Assembly (NCBI GenBank): GCA_016699535.1
Contig: CP064980.1
Span: forward strand, 2,488,001-2,552,000
Direction of reading: 5' to 3'
DNA: 64,000 nucleotides
Source of the DNA: Myxococcales bacterium
GTDB taxonomy: Bacteria; Myxococcota_A; Polyangia; Polyangiales; GCA-016699535
Positions 19,393 through 26,720 of the stretch are shown in pieces (position 1 is the first letter of the stretch; each line of letters opens with the position of its first letter). The position numbers and the translations under genes were made by a program. The notes beneath the pieces are model-generated. The model was not told where the DNA came from. It made no database searches and was given only the letters and a program-made list of their open reading frames with translations.

Positions 19393-19911
19393 TTGGCTTA
19401 GTGCTAAACCGAGGGAATAGCGAAGCGTGTCGGTGTCGCTTTTGGCTCCAATGGCGCTCTTCAGTGCATGTAGTTTTTCTAAATCGCTTTGAGAGAAGCG
19501 AAAGCTTTTGAGTACGGATGGCATTTTGCCGCGATGCCCTACTCTTGTGATCCATTGCATGTAGTCTTCGGCAGCGACGCCACGAAAGCTAGGCGCTGTC
19601 TTCCCTGCCCGAATGGCTTTGCAAACCGCTTCAAGGTCCTTTGCAAGAGTGAGCGTGCCGTAAAAGATACCAGGCTTTTTCATTACAAGCGCAGGCAAGA
19701 GTTCCAAGATACGCATTTCGTATTGGCCAGCCCACAAAGCATCGTCCAGTTTGATTTTGCCTCGGTAAGTTCCTATGTGGAGCATGGTTGTGTCCAACAA
19801 ACCAAGGTCGATCAATTTACCCACAACGCGCACAAAACGTCGATCACGATATATCGTATCGAGTTCTACTGCTTTTTTCGTTGCTCTGCACTGAAGCGTA
19901 TGCCGTGTCAT
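19384..19911 (-). CDS. Hypothetical protein, partner of nucleotidyltransferase-like gene
   Basis: A 175-residue soluble protein, basic at the N-terminus (MTRHTLQCRATKKAVELDT). Its start overlaps the stop of the upstream gene by 4 nt (ATGA), indicating translational coupling. Predicted mostly helical, with segments such as LDDALWAGQYEMRILELLPAL and QSDLEKLHALKSAIGAKSDT. No catalytic motif is recognised. The tight pair resembles the organisation of toxin-antitoxin or MNT/HEPN-type modules, but no RxxxxH HEPN motif of the right spacing stands out, so the role remains open. Confidence 0.6.
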   Translation of the reverse strand: MTRHTLQCRATKKAVELDTIYRDRRFVRVVGKLIDLGLLDTTMLHIGTYRGKIKLDDALWAGQYEMRILELLPALVMKKPGIFYGTLTLAKDLEAVCKAIRAGKTAPSFRGVAAEDYMQWITRVGHRGKMPSVLKSFRFSQSDLEKLHALKSAIGAKSDTDTLRYSLGLALSQLR

Positions 19912-20387
19912 TTCACAAACCCTTCCAAATCGACATTGTATTTCTTCGCCAGCTCAACAAACATATCGCTTGCACCACGAGCGAGATAAGCCGCAATCAG
20001 TTGGTGATTTTTCTGAGGAGCTTTAATGGCTTTGGCTAACAACACGTAATCGGCCAGAGCGATTTGTCCTTGGATATGAGTTCCTTGGTAGACCGTTTGG
20101 TATTGTGTTTCTTTTGGCATCCACCCTTCATGACCCACCGGGTCCAATACTTTACCATGTTGCTTAAGTAGTTTCTCAAACTGCATCTGAACAGCATGCT
20201 CATAGTCGGCGTATACATCGACGTCATTGGTTGCAATGAGCGGCAAATCAATCTTGCTTTCAAGAAGCGCAGTTTGACCGAATACGCGAATCTTACAGGG
20301 ACGATAGAGCGGTAGCCCGTCCCGTCGAAAGCTCTGATTCTCTCTTTCGACCCAATCGTTCAACGCTGCAAAGACCTCGACAAGCAT
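19908..20387 (-). CDS. Nucleotidyltransferase-like protein (DUF6036-type)
   Basis: A 159-residue protein. The segment LPLIATNDVDVYADYEHAV carries an Asp-x-Asp pair after a Thr, like the T-x-DID motif of AbiEii/DUF6036-type nucleotidyltransferases; the upstream Gly-Ser of the fold is not obvious (VFGQTALLESK may fill that role). The C-terminal half is helical (ALADYVLLAKAIKAPQKNHQLIAAYLARG). It is the first gene of a two-gene unit and starts at the ATG at 20387, with a promoter-like sequence ending only about 6 nt upstream. It may be the enzymatic half of a toxin-antitoxin-like module. The family call is moderate and the module call is inference. Confidence 0.6.
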   Translation of the reverse strand: MLVEVFAALNDWVERENQSFRRDGLPLYRPCKIRVFGQTALLESKIDLPLIATNDVDVYADYEHAVQMQFEKLLKQHGKVLDPVGHEGWMPKETQYQTVYQGTHIQGQIALADYVLLAKAIKAPQKNHQLIAAYLARGASDMFVELAKKYNVDLEGFVK

Positions 20388-20393
20388 AATGTT

Positions 20394-20421
20394 AGTATAG
20401 CGCTTTTATATGTACATACAA
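20394..20421 (-). promoter_or_regulatory. Promoter with palindrome, upstream of nucleotidyltransferase pair
   Basis: On the minus strand TTGTAT (20416-20421) and TATACT (20394-20399) are 16 nt apart, a plausible -35/-10 pair. A perfect 10-nt palindrome, TATGTACATA at 20409-20418, overlaps the -35 and the spacer. The start codon at 20387 is about 6 nt past the -10, so the transcript would be nearly leaderless. The layout suits an autoregulated module. Confidence 0.45.
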
Positions 20422-20637
20422 ATTATAAATAAGCAAAACCATTCGCTTCTTCGCTTTCTCCATGGGTTTAGGATCGGCATAGTCAACTCATTGATATAAA
20501 TGACGTTTTCAGGCAAAGCGCAGCGACTGCACTCAGCAAACACCCGCGCCTTGTCTAAAAAGCTAAGTCATATCATAGGTTTGTGTCTATCGATCCCGGA
20601 CCCAATACCTGTAATCGGACGTTATCGCGAAGCAATC

Positions 20638-21024
20638 TCAGTCGATGGGTGGTCCGATGCAATCCGTTGGGCATTTGGTAGCTGAGCTGCAGTAACGTTT
20701 GCCTGGATTGCAGAAATCCACACAACATGTGGGTTGTGCAGACGGGCAATCGCAGCTGATCGGGCCGCCGTCAACTTGTTGAAAACCGCCATCCAAGGGG
20801 CAAATCGGCGTGATTTGATCGCAGACGTTACCCGAGTCACCTTGCTCGTAACAACCGCTACAGGTTGAATCGCCGCAACACACCTGCGTGCTGCTGCAAG
20901 TGGTGCCAAAACAATCGGTGCCTCCGTCACTGGACACATCCTCAACGCTACTGTCATTCGCATCGCTAACCGAAGCGTCGCCGTTATTGCCACTATCGTC
21001 GCAGCCCACGCTCAGCGATAGCAT
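20638..21024 (-). CDS. Small Cys-rich lipoprotein with abnormal N-terminus
   Basis: A 128-residue protein with a lipobox-like LSLSVGC directly at the N-terminus, then an Asp/Ser-rich linker and a Cys-rich domain (CFGTTCSSTQVCCGDSTC, DCPSAQPTCCVDFCNPG). The signal peptide has no basic residues and only about 8 residues from the ATG at 21024. The open frame upstream continues as LFALM, with the inverted-repeat element beginning only 14 nt upstream. The normal 5' end was therefore probably replaced when that element inserted. The protein resembles the larger Cys-rich lipoproteins at 23-31 kb only in general composition. Confidence 0.55.
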   Translation of the reverse strand: MLSLSVGCDDSGNNGDASVSDANDSSVEDVSSDGGTDCFGTTCSSTQVCCGDSTCSGCYEQGDSGNVCDQITPICPLDGGFQQVDGGPISCDCPSAQPTCCVDFCNPGKRYCSSATKCPTDCIGPPID

Positions 21025-21038
21025 CAAAGCAAACAGCC

Positions 21039-21239
21039 AAATAGGGGTCAGGTCGTGAAATGACTACTAACGGCATGCTACGACGCAGAGAACGGTCTGG
21101 TATAATGGTTGGGTTTCAGGTCCTCTTACTTTGAAAGAAATTTCAGGGTGTTCTCCGTTCGTCCAAGCGGATTCGAAGCGTGTCTATCCATCGGTGTCTT
21201 TGTCCACCATGTAGCAAAAACACGACCTGACCCCTATTT
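21039..21239. mobile_element. 201-bp element with perfect 19-bp terminal inverted repeats
   Basis: AAATAGGGGTCAGGTCGTG at 21039-21057 is an exact inverted repeat of CACGACCTGACCCCTATTT at 21221-21239. The 163 bases between carry no gene. The GGGGTCAGGTC motif resembles, from memory, sequences next to REP-associated (RAYT, Y1-type) transposases, so this may be a non-autonomous MITE- or REP-like element moved in trans. No clear target duplication flanks it. It separates the truncated Cys-rich lipoprotein from the nuclease gene. Confidence 0.6.
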
Positions 21240-21271
21240 TGACTTTGCTAGAGTTGTGCGTCACCGGGGTG

Positions 21272-22549
21272 TCAACCCTTCCATTTCGGAAAATACCGTT
21301 CTTTTATGCCGTCCATAAGTTCTTGTTGTTGCCGCTGACCAATAGGGCTTAGTTCTAAAGTTATGCCTTCAAGGAAATCGGGATATCCGAATCGAAGATT
21401 TCGAAATTGGATTCGTTCCCACCACTGGGTTATACGTTCAAAATACTCAAGGCAAGAGCTTTGGTGAGCAAAATGCTCGAGTTCCGCAACGCTGGCTAAT
21501 CGTATGCCTTTCAATCCTGTGCCTTGAAGCCAATTGAAATGTTTTGCGATTTGTTCGAAGCCAAGGAAAGAAACAAATTCGTCCAGTGTTATAACAACAC
21601 CTACCCATTCCTGCACGGCCTCAAGCTCAGGTATTTCCGGGAAAAGTTGTTTGCGCCAGGCGTTGTTGGGGGCCATTTGGCGCTTGGATGTTTCTTCGAG
21701 ACACAACGAGCAATTCAAAAAAGTTGTAAAGTCGCTCATTTCAATGTCTGCTCCAACACCTATTCTTGATTTACACTCGATAACTATGCCTTTTTGGCCC
21801 TGTATCCACACAAAATCTGGAGCCGCGGGTCTTGGCTGCTTTTCCAGCAAAAAATCGTCGACGCGGTAGATGGCCTCGTTTTCTGAGTTGCAAGCGTTTG
21901 ATAGACTTTCCCAGATCACCTGTTCGAAACAACGTCCGCGCACGCCGCCCAGAGTCTTCTTAGATTGCTGGCAAAATTCTCCGTGGTTTGCAAGGAAAGC
22001 TTCAAACCTTTGAATTAGTCGAACTGATGCAATCCACTGCAGCAGCTTTGGCGCAACCAGAAGGTACGCGTGGTCGTCTTCTTGCTTGCGTTTCAGAATC
22101 GGTTTGTCGAACAATTGATGTCCAATATTCTTGGCGAGAAGATCTGCGACATATTTGCCTATTTCTTTTTGTGACGTTTGTTGCTCAGGCAGCTCGACAG
22201 TTAGGCGATCCCAGACTGCTACCATCGATTTCCTTAGCTCATTGTTGTTGCTCTGGTTGAGTGGCAAATTTAGACAACCCGCAAGATTTTTAGCCCTCCC
22301 GTCTGTTTCAACAAAGTGTTCGAAACACAATACGAATACTACAAAATCTTCGGCGCTCGCGCCTAAGTATTGTTGACTGTTGTCTACACCATCACTAACT
22401 TCCTCGACAAACGCGTTGTGGATACGAAGAGAAGCCAGCAGATTACTCATCTGCCAATGTCGTCCAAAAACTTGGTAAGCCATTTTTCGAGCGACACCCC
22501 AACCTTTGACCACTTCTTGCACTTGAGATTGGTTCATTGTGGTCAACAC
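21272..22549 (-). CDS. PD-(D/E)xK nuclease-like protein
   Basis: A 425-residue soluble protein. Residues 200-262 carry a restriction-endonuclease-type core: GGVRGRCFEQ with Glu209, APDFVWIQGQ with Pro244-Asp245, then GIVIECKSRIG with Glu258 and Lys260. The spacing from PD to ExK (about 13 residues) is normal for the fold. The N-terminal 190 residues are helical with no recognised domain, and the C-terminus (about 330-425) ends in a Trp/Phe-rich region. The start is GTG at 22549, with GGAG 5 nt upstream. It follows a small gene by 36 nt on the same strand. A DNA-cleaving role, perhaps in defence, is inference from fold and location. Confidence 0.65.
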   Translation of the reverse strand: MLTTMNQSQVQEVVKGWGVARKMAYQVFGRHWQMSNLLASLRIHNAFVEEVSDGVDNSQQYLGASAEDFVVFVLCFEHFVETDGRAKNLAGCLNLPLNQSNNNELRKSMVAVWDRLTVELPEQQTSQKEIGKYVADLLAKNIGHQLFDKPILKRKQEDDHAYLLVAPKLLQWIASVRLIQRFEAFLANHGEFCQQSKKTLGGVRGRCFEQVIWESLSNACNSENEAIYRVDDFLLEKQPRPAAPDFVWIQGQKGIVIECKSRIGVGADIEMSDFTTFLNCSLCLEETSKRQMAPNNAWRKQLFPEIPELEAVQEWVGVVITLDEFVSFLGFEQIAKHFNWLQGTGLKGIRLASVAELEHFAHQSSCLEYFERITQWWERIQFRNLRFGYPDFLEGITLELSPIGQRQQQELMDGIKERYFPKWKG

Positions 22550-22585
22550 CGAACTCCATTTCTTCTTTCTCTCCCAAAGTTCCTT

Positions 22586-23008
22586 TCATTTGCCCATAAT
22601 CCAATCGTTCGCTTCTTTGGTAGCAATGGTTTTGGTATTCTCGTCCCAATTGCCTTCCGTGGCGGCGTAGATTTCTTGAACCAAATGGGTCAAAACGCGC
22701 TCGTTTGGATCATTGTCACCATCGACGGGACAAACATCTAAAGCGAACGAAATTATCCGCGGTAGGTAAACCTCGAAGAGAGCGGCAATAAGCGGACGAC
22801 TTTGTACCGGTGCATCGCGCGGTTCGTTCTCGGGATCCGTATAAGTAAGCCAACGAATTCTCGCCGTAATCTCCGCCAAACCGATTAAGCCAAAACGCTG
22901 AAGCCTTTCTAGGACTTCGACTTCGCGTGGTGGCCAACGGCGAGGCTCTTCGAGCAAATCGCTTGCCAGATAAGGGATAAGTCTCCCCTCGAATTCCTGA
23001 ACCTGCAC
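22586..23008 (-). CDS. Small hypothetical protein upstream of nuclease gene
   Basis: A 140-residue acidic, helical, soluble protein. The start is taken as GTG at 23008 because an in-frame stop lies 12 nt upstream; the ribosome binding site is weak. It contains RRWPPREVEVLERLQRFG and a C-terminal ERVLTHLVQEIYAATEGNWDE stretch. No family is recognised. It precedes the PD-(D/E)xK gene by 36 nt and is probably in the same transcript, so it may be a partner or regulator. Confidence 0.6.
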   Translation of the reverse strand: MQVQEFEGRLIPYLASDLLEEPRRWPPREVEVLERLQRFGLIGLAEITARIRWLTYTDPENEPRDAPVQSRPLIAALFEVYLPRIISFALDVCPVDGDNDPNERVLTHLVQEIYAATEGNWDENTKTIATKEANDWIMGK

Positions 23009-23072
23009 AGCGGAAGACTAGCTTTTACGAAAGAATCCAACAACCATTGTTTTTGTCATTTATGCGCTTACG

Positions 23073-23954
23073 TTAGATATTACAGTACAGGTCGCTTCCC
23101 GCGTTGGGGTCTTCGCAGACACGTGTCGGGTTGCAATCTGCGCTGTCCCCGCACGGATAGGTGCAGCGATTGTCGGAGCCTCCTACTTTGCGGCAAATCG
23201 CGCCAAGAGTATCGGTTTCCACGTCGTCAATGGTGCATTTGCCATCTTCGGTGCAGGGTTTGTTCCAGGCCAGTATTGCTTCGCATGTGGCAAGCTCTTG
23301 GTTAATGCCGCAGAAAGTCCCTGGTGCTGAGCCGTCTGCCGATGAGACGCTTACTAAATCTAACACGGTCTGAAAAGGTTCCACACAATCACCGTTTGCA
23401 ATCTTTAAACAGTAGTTCCCATGAAACTCGGGTGGGTCGCCATATTGCATAGGGACGCATTTGTGGTTTGCTTTGCACTGTGCATCGGCCACGCACGCTT
23501 GGCAGTTTTCTGCATCATCCGGGTCAAACTCACTGCAAGTGACTTGCGTGACATCGCAGACTTTGCCGCCGCAAGCGGCATCAAGGTCTTCGCTGCAGGC
23601 TGTTTTACATACTCCTGCGCTGACATCGCATGCTGTTTTCCCCGTGATGCCTGCGCAATCGCTTGATTCCTGGCAAGCCACGCAGCTTAGGGTTGCTGCA
23701 TCACAGCGCGCCGTTGCTTCGTTCGTGCAATCGGCACTGCTTGTGCACTCACCGCACTGGCCGCTACTCTCGTCACACAGTGGTTTGCTTTCATCGCTGC
23801 AATCGTTTGCGTCACGGCATTGCACGCATTCTTTTTTGTCTAAATCGCATATCGGTGTCTCCGCTGGGCATTGCTGGCCGCAAGGACCTAAGTCGTCGCT
23901 GCTGCTGGTGCAGCTTAGGAGGATGAGGCTGGTGACAACTAAGAAGTAGCGCAT
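23073..23954 (-). CDS. Cys-rich lipoprotein, module copy 1a
   Basis: A 293-residue lipoprotein with signal MRYFLVVTSLILLSC. The N-terminal half carries repeated Cys groups of about 38 residues each, such as CVQCRDANDCSDESKPLC and CGECTSSADCTNEATARC. The C-terminal half is a conserved domain with CKANHKCVPMQYG, NYCLKI, VSVSSADG, ATCEAILAW and a final CTYPCGDSADCNPTRVC. It is a close tandem duplicate of the gene at 23961-24866, and related proteins lie at 26721-27635 and 29812-30711. It is the last gene of the long secreted-protein array. Its function is unknown; disulfide-rich surface binding is a guess. Confidence 0.75.
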   Translation of the reverse strand: MRYFLVVTSLILLSCTSSSDDLGPCGQQCPAETPICDLDKKECVQCRDANDCSDESKPLCDESSGQCGECTSSADCTNEATARCDAATLSCVACQESSDCAGITGKTACDVSAGVCKTACSEDLDAACGGKVCDVTQVTCSEFDPDDAENCQACVADAQCKANHKCVPMQYGDPPEFHGNYCLKIANGDCVEPFQTVLDLVSVSSADGSAPGTFCGINQELATCEAILAWNKPCTEDGKCTIDDVETDTLGAICRKVGGSDNRCTYPCGDSADCNPTRVCEDPNAGSDLYCNI

Positions 23955-23960
23955 AATGGG

Positions 23961-24866
23961 TTAGTCAATGTTGCAGTACAAATCAATCCCTGCTTCGGGG
24001 TCTTCACAAACACGCGTCAGATTGCACTCTACACTGTCGATGCACGGATAGGTGCAGCGGTTCCCGAGGCCCGTAAGTGGCCTGCAAATCGCAGCTGGTA
24101 CATCCACTTCCACATCATCAATGGTGCATTTGCCATCGGATGTGCAGGGTTTGCTCCAGGCGAGTACTGCTTCACAGGTGGTTAAGCTTGGATTCACCCC
24201 ACAAAAACCTTCCGGATCAGCATTATCTGCAGAAGAAACGCTTACCTCGGATATCACCGCAGTAAACGGCTCTACGCAATCATTGTTCTCAATCTTTAAA
24301 CAGTAGTTCCCATGAAACTCGGGTGGGTCGCCGTATTGCATGGGGACGCATTTGTGATTCGCTTTGCATTGCGCATCGGCCACACATGCTTGACAGTTAT
24401 CAGCGCTTGTGGGGTCAAACTCACTGCAAGTGCCTTGCGTGACATCGCAGACTTTGCCGCCGCAAGCGGCATCAAGGTCTTCGTTGCAGGCTGTTTTGCA
24501 TACTCCTGCGCTGACATCGCATGCTGTTTTCCCCGTGATGCCTGCGCAATCGCTTGATTCTTGGCACGCGATGCAGCTGAGGGTTGCTGCATCACAGCGC
24601 GCAGCTGCTTCGTCTGTGCAATCAGCACTGCTTGCGCACTCACCGCAGCGACCAGTGGTCTCTTCACACAGCGGCTTAGCTTCATCACTGCAATCGTTTG
24701 CGTCACGGCATTGCACGCATTCTTTTTTGTCTAAATCGCATATGGGCGTCTCCGCGGGGCATTGCTGGCCGCAGGCGCTGTTTTTTGGATCGCCATTACT
24801 GGTGAATTCGCAAGCAGCAGCCAACAGTAAAAATGAGGCCGTCCAGAGTGTGTAAAATGCGCGCAT
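23961..24866 (-). CDS. Cys-rich lipoprotein, module copy 1b
   Basis: A 301-residue lipoprotein with signal MRAFYTLWTASFLLLAAAC. It has the same architecture as the neighbour at 23073: N-terminal Cys repeats (CVQCRDANDCSDEAKPLC, CGECASSADCTDEAAARC), then the conserved C-terminal domain with CKANHKCVPMQYG, LTTCEAVLAW and CTYPCIDSVECNLTRVC. Its start at 24866 overlaps the stop of the PEGA gene upstream within a TAATG, so the two are translationally coupled. This PEGA/Cys-rich coupling is seen in all three copies of the module and suggests that the two products work together at the cell envelope. Confidence 0.78.
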   Translation of the reverse strand: MRAFYTLWTASFLLLAAACEFTSNGDPKNSACGQQCPAETPICDLDKKECVQCRDANDCSDEAKPLCEETTGRCGECASSADCTDEAAARCDAATLSCIACQESSDCAGITGKTACDVSAGVCKTACNEDLDAACGGKVCDVTQGTCSEFDPTSADNCQACVADAQCKANHKCVPMQYGDPPEFHGNYCLKIENNDCVEPFTAVISEVSVSSADNADPEGFCGVNPSLTTCEAVLAWSKPCTSDGKCTIDDVEVDVPAAICRPLTGLGNRCTYPCIDSVECNLTRVCEDPEAGIDLYCNID

Positions 24867-25705
24867 TAGAAGTCTCCTCTTATTTGTATGCCGGTTTGGG
24901 TTTTACCGTCGGTTTGCAATTGCACACGGATGGGTTGAAAGATGGCGAAGAAGCCTGCGCCGAGTAGCGATGCAATGCCGACGCCAAGCGAGAGATATCC
25001 CCATGGGCTGAGTGTCACTTCGTCATCGCACACGTCCGAGAGGTTGCGGCTGCCTCTGCACTCGCCGTTGTTGATGGCGGTGCGAGCGAAGGTGGCTACT
25101 CCGAACACACCAACTGCGCCAAGGACTCCAGCGATGGGCCAGTTCCAGACGGAGGCTTTGTCGGTGGGCAGATTGGGGTCGACTTTGAGATCAACGCGAA
25201 GGCGTTGTTGAGGCTCTTCGGATGGGATGTGGATTTGTTTTTCGTAGGGCAGATGGCCGTCAAGGGTGATGCGGAGTTGGTAGGTGCCGGGTTTGAGGCT
25301 TCCGTGGTAAGGAAGGACGCCGACGTCGGTGCCATCGAGTTTGACAAGAGCGCCTTTGGGGCCGCCGTCGATGATGAGGGTGCGTTCTTGTCCCATCTTG
25401 AGATTGGCAAGAGCTTTGTAAAAGGCGCTTGCGGTGGCTTTTTCAAGGGCGCCCTGCTCTTCGTTGGTCTCGGCGCTGCTGGAGTGATGGCCTCTGCCAG
25501 GCTCTTCAAGACTTACGGCAACTTGCAGCATTTGTTTTTCTTTTTGTTGCCACAGCGCCACGCCGACGATGAGTTCGGCGCCAGTGGCTTTGGCTAAGGG
25601 CTCGATGCAGGCGGCGGTCTTGCATTGCTGAAGGGAGGCATCGGAGAGTGGTTTTTCTTGCAAGTCGCGGATGCGGTAGCCTTCTTGGCGAAGGAGGGTT
25701 TTGAC
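24866..25705 (-). repeat. PEGA gene repeat, copy 1
   Basis: Direct repeat shared with 27635-28465 and, in its upstream half, with 31040-31565. Blocks such as 25313-25383 are nearly identical in all copies. Confidence 0.85.
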
Positions 25706-25750
25706 TTTGGCGCGGACGGAATAGAACGCATTCAGAGCCATATATTTCAC
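24866..25750 (-). CDS. PEGA-domain protein lacking its signal peptide, copy 1
   Basis: About 294 residues. The N-terminal domain has EGYRIRDLQEKPLSDASL, CKTAACIEPLAKATGAELIV and LQVAVSLEEPG. The PEGA domain follows (ALVKLDGTDVGVLPYHG, then LKPGTYQLRITLDGHLPY), then two hydrophobic segments (WPIAGVLGAVGVFGVATFA and LGVGIASLLGAGFFAIF). The full-length paralogue at 30725-31732 starts with a signal peptide and a QGVQATVRAK stretch; here homology begins only at VRAKVKTLLRQ, and the preceding residues come from unrelated sequence. GTG at 25750 with AGGAGAG 12 nt upstream is the best start. Without a signal peptide the soluble part may not be exported, so this copy may be inactive. Confidence 0.65.
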   Translation of the reverse strand: MKYMALNAFYSVRAKVKTLLRQEGYRIRDLQEKPLSDASLQQCKTAACIEPLAKATGAELIVGVALWQQKEKQMLQVAVSLEEPGRGHHSSSAETNEEQGALEKATASAFYKALANLKMGQERTLIIDGGPKGALVKLDGTDVGVLPYHGSLKPGTYQLRITLDGHLPYEKQIHIPSEEPQQRLRVDLKVDPNLPTDKASVWNWPIAGVLGAVGVFGVATFARTAINNGECRGSRNLSDVCDDEVTLSPWGYLSLGVGIASLLGAGFFAIFQPIRVQLQTDGKTQTGIQIRGDF

Positions 25751-25784
25751 GTGGTTAAATTTCTCTCCTAAAACTAGCTTCAAG

Positions 25785-26705
25785 TTAACGGGCACGCACG
25801 ACTCCGGATGAGGGCACCTCTAGAGATTTCTTGTAGGCAGAAACCTCGGCTATGATTTTAGGATCTATAGTTTTAGGGAGTTCTTTCAATGAGCGAAGCG
25901 CTCGTCTGGATCCGGCCAAATTCGTAATCTTTTCGCATTTCTTGTCTTTTGTTTTTCCTGAGACACACCGGTCTCGAGCCTTGGCAAGAGAAACCTCATC
26001 TTCACTCACCCTGGAGTAGATGGAAGTGTAGACTCGCATTGCTTCGGTAGTTTTGTTCGCAGGTTGATCTGTTAGGCGAGAAAAAGCATACGAAATGTAT
26101 TCAGGAATGTTATCGACCGGGATATCCCTGAGAACCAATAAATCACGTAGTTCATCTCGGTTTTCTGGTTGGTTGTTAGCTACGTAGTTAATCCATGAAA
26201 AAGCCGCTAGGAGCTCTCTAACAATCCGGTCAGTACAAGTAGGTTTCTTAGCCGTTTCTATGGTCTGTTTTATGGTTTCGACGACCTTCATGACTAAATC
26301 TGGATCAATAATCACTTGCAAAACGGAGAGAATCTGCTTCCAAGGGAGATTGCAAAGGCCTGAAGCCACATAACAGCTGGGGTGTGATTCAAAAGCGCGT
26401 TCTTCCATCACTTTGCAACTTATTGATCTTGAGACTGCTTTTTGAAGACATAGTCTGGTTCTTTCTGACCATTTTTTTAGTGAAGAAGGCCACGCACTCT
26501 CTGCCTTGCTAAATTTTCCGCAATATTTATAGCCGTAGGAAAATAAGTAGTCAGAGGGTTCTGTTTTCTGCAGCCAGCATCTCGTTTGGTTCTCGAGTTC
26601 TGGATAAAATTCGCAGTTTTGGGAGGACTGCGCTGGGGTTGCAAAAGCAATTTGGGGACAAATGAAAAAAAATAAAACGACTAACTCTTTTCGATAAATA
26701 CACAT
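25785..26705 (-). CDS. Exported hypothetical protein inserted between module copies
   Basis: A 306-residue protein with a clear signal peptide (MCIYRKELVVLFFFICPQIAFA, cleavage before TPAQ). The mature part has about eight Cys, several in the first 110 residues (SQNCEFYPELENQTRC, YKYCGKFS, RLCLQK, SCKV, SCYVASGLC), then a helical region (DPDLVMKVVETIKQTIETA). Composition is more Lys/Ser-rich and AT-rich than its neighbours. It sits in a space of about 1 kb between two module copies, starting 15 nt after Cys-rich copy 2 and ending where PEGA copy 1 has lost its 5' end. It looks like acquired cargo. No family is recognised. Confidence 0.6.
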   Translation of the reverse strand: MCIYRKELVVLFFFICPQIAFATPAQSSQNCEFYPELENQTRCWLQKTEPSDYLFSYGYKYCGKFSKAESAWPSSLKKWSERTRLCLQKAVSRSISCKVMEERAFESHPSCYVASGLCNLPWKQILSVLQVIIDPDLVMKVVETIKQTIETAKKPTCTDRIVRELLAAFSWINYVANNQPENRDELRDLLVLRDIPVDNIPEYISYAFSRLTDQPANKTTEAMRVYTSIYSRVSEDEVSLAKARDRCVSGKTKDKKCEKITNLAGSRRALRSLKELPKTIDPKIIAEVSAYKKSLEVPSSGVVRAR

Positions 26706-26720
26706 GCCATTTTGGGAATT

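Larger units (their letters stand above)
23073..24866 (-). repeat. Tandem duplication of Cys-rich lipoprotein gene
   Basis: Two copies of about 900 bp (23073-23954 and 23961-24866) share long near-identical blocks, for example around 23400-23650 and 24300-24560. Signal peptide and last 90 codons are more diverged. Confidence 0.85.

Noticed and set aside
20406..20567. Open 54-codon frame on the minus strand with a protein-like KARVFAECSRCALPENVIYI stretch
   Set aside because: It has no start codon near its beginning and no recognised family. It could be a gene scrap but is too short to support, and it overlaps the promoter region of the pair at 19384-20387.
23421..24855. Plus-strand frames opposite the Cys-rich lipoproteins, duplicated in both copies
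   Set aside because: Their similarity follows from the duplication of the lipoprotein genes, not from coding on this strand.
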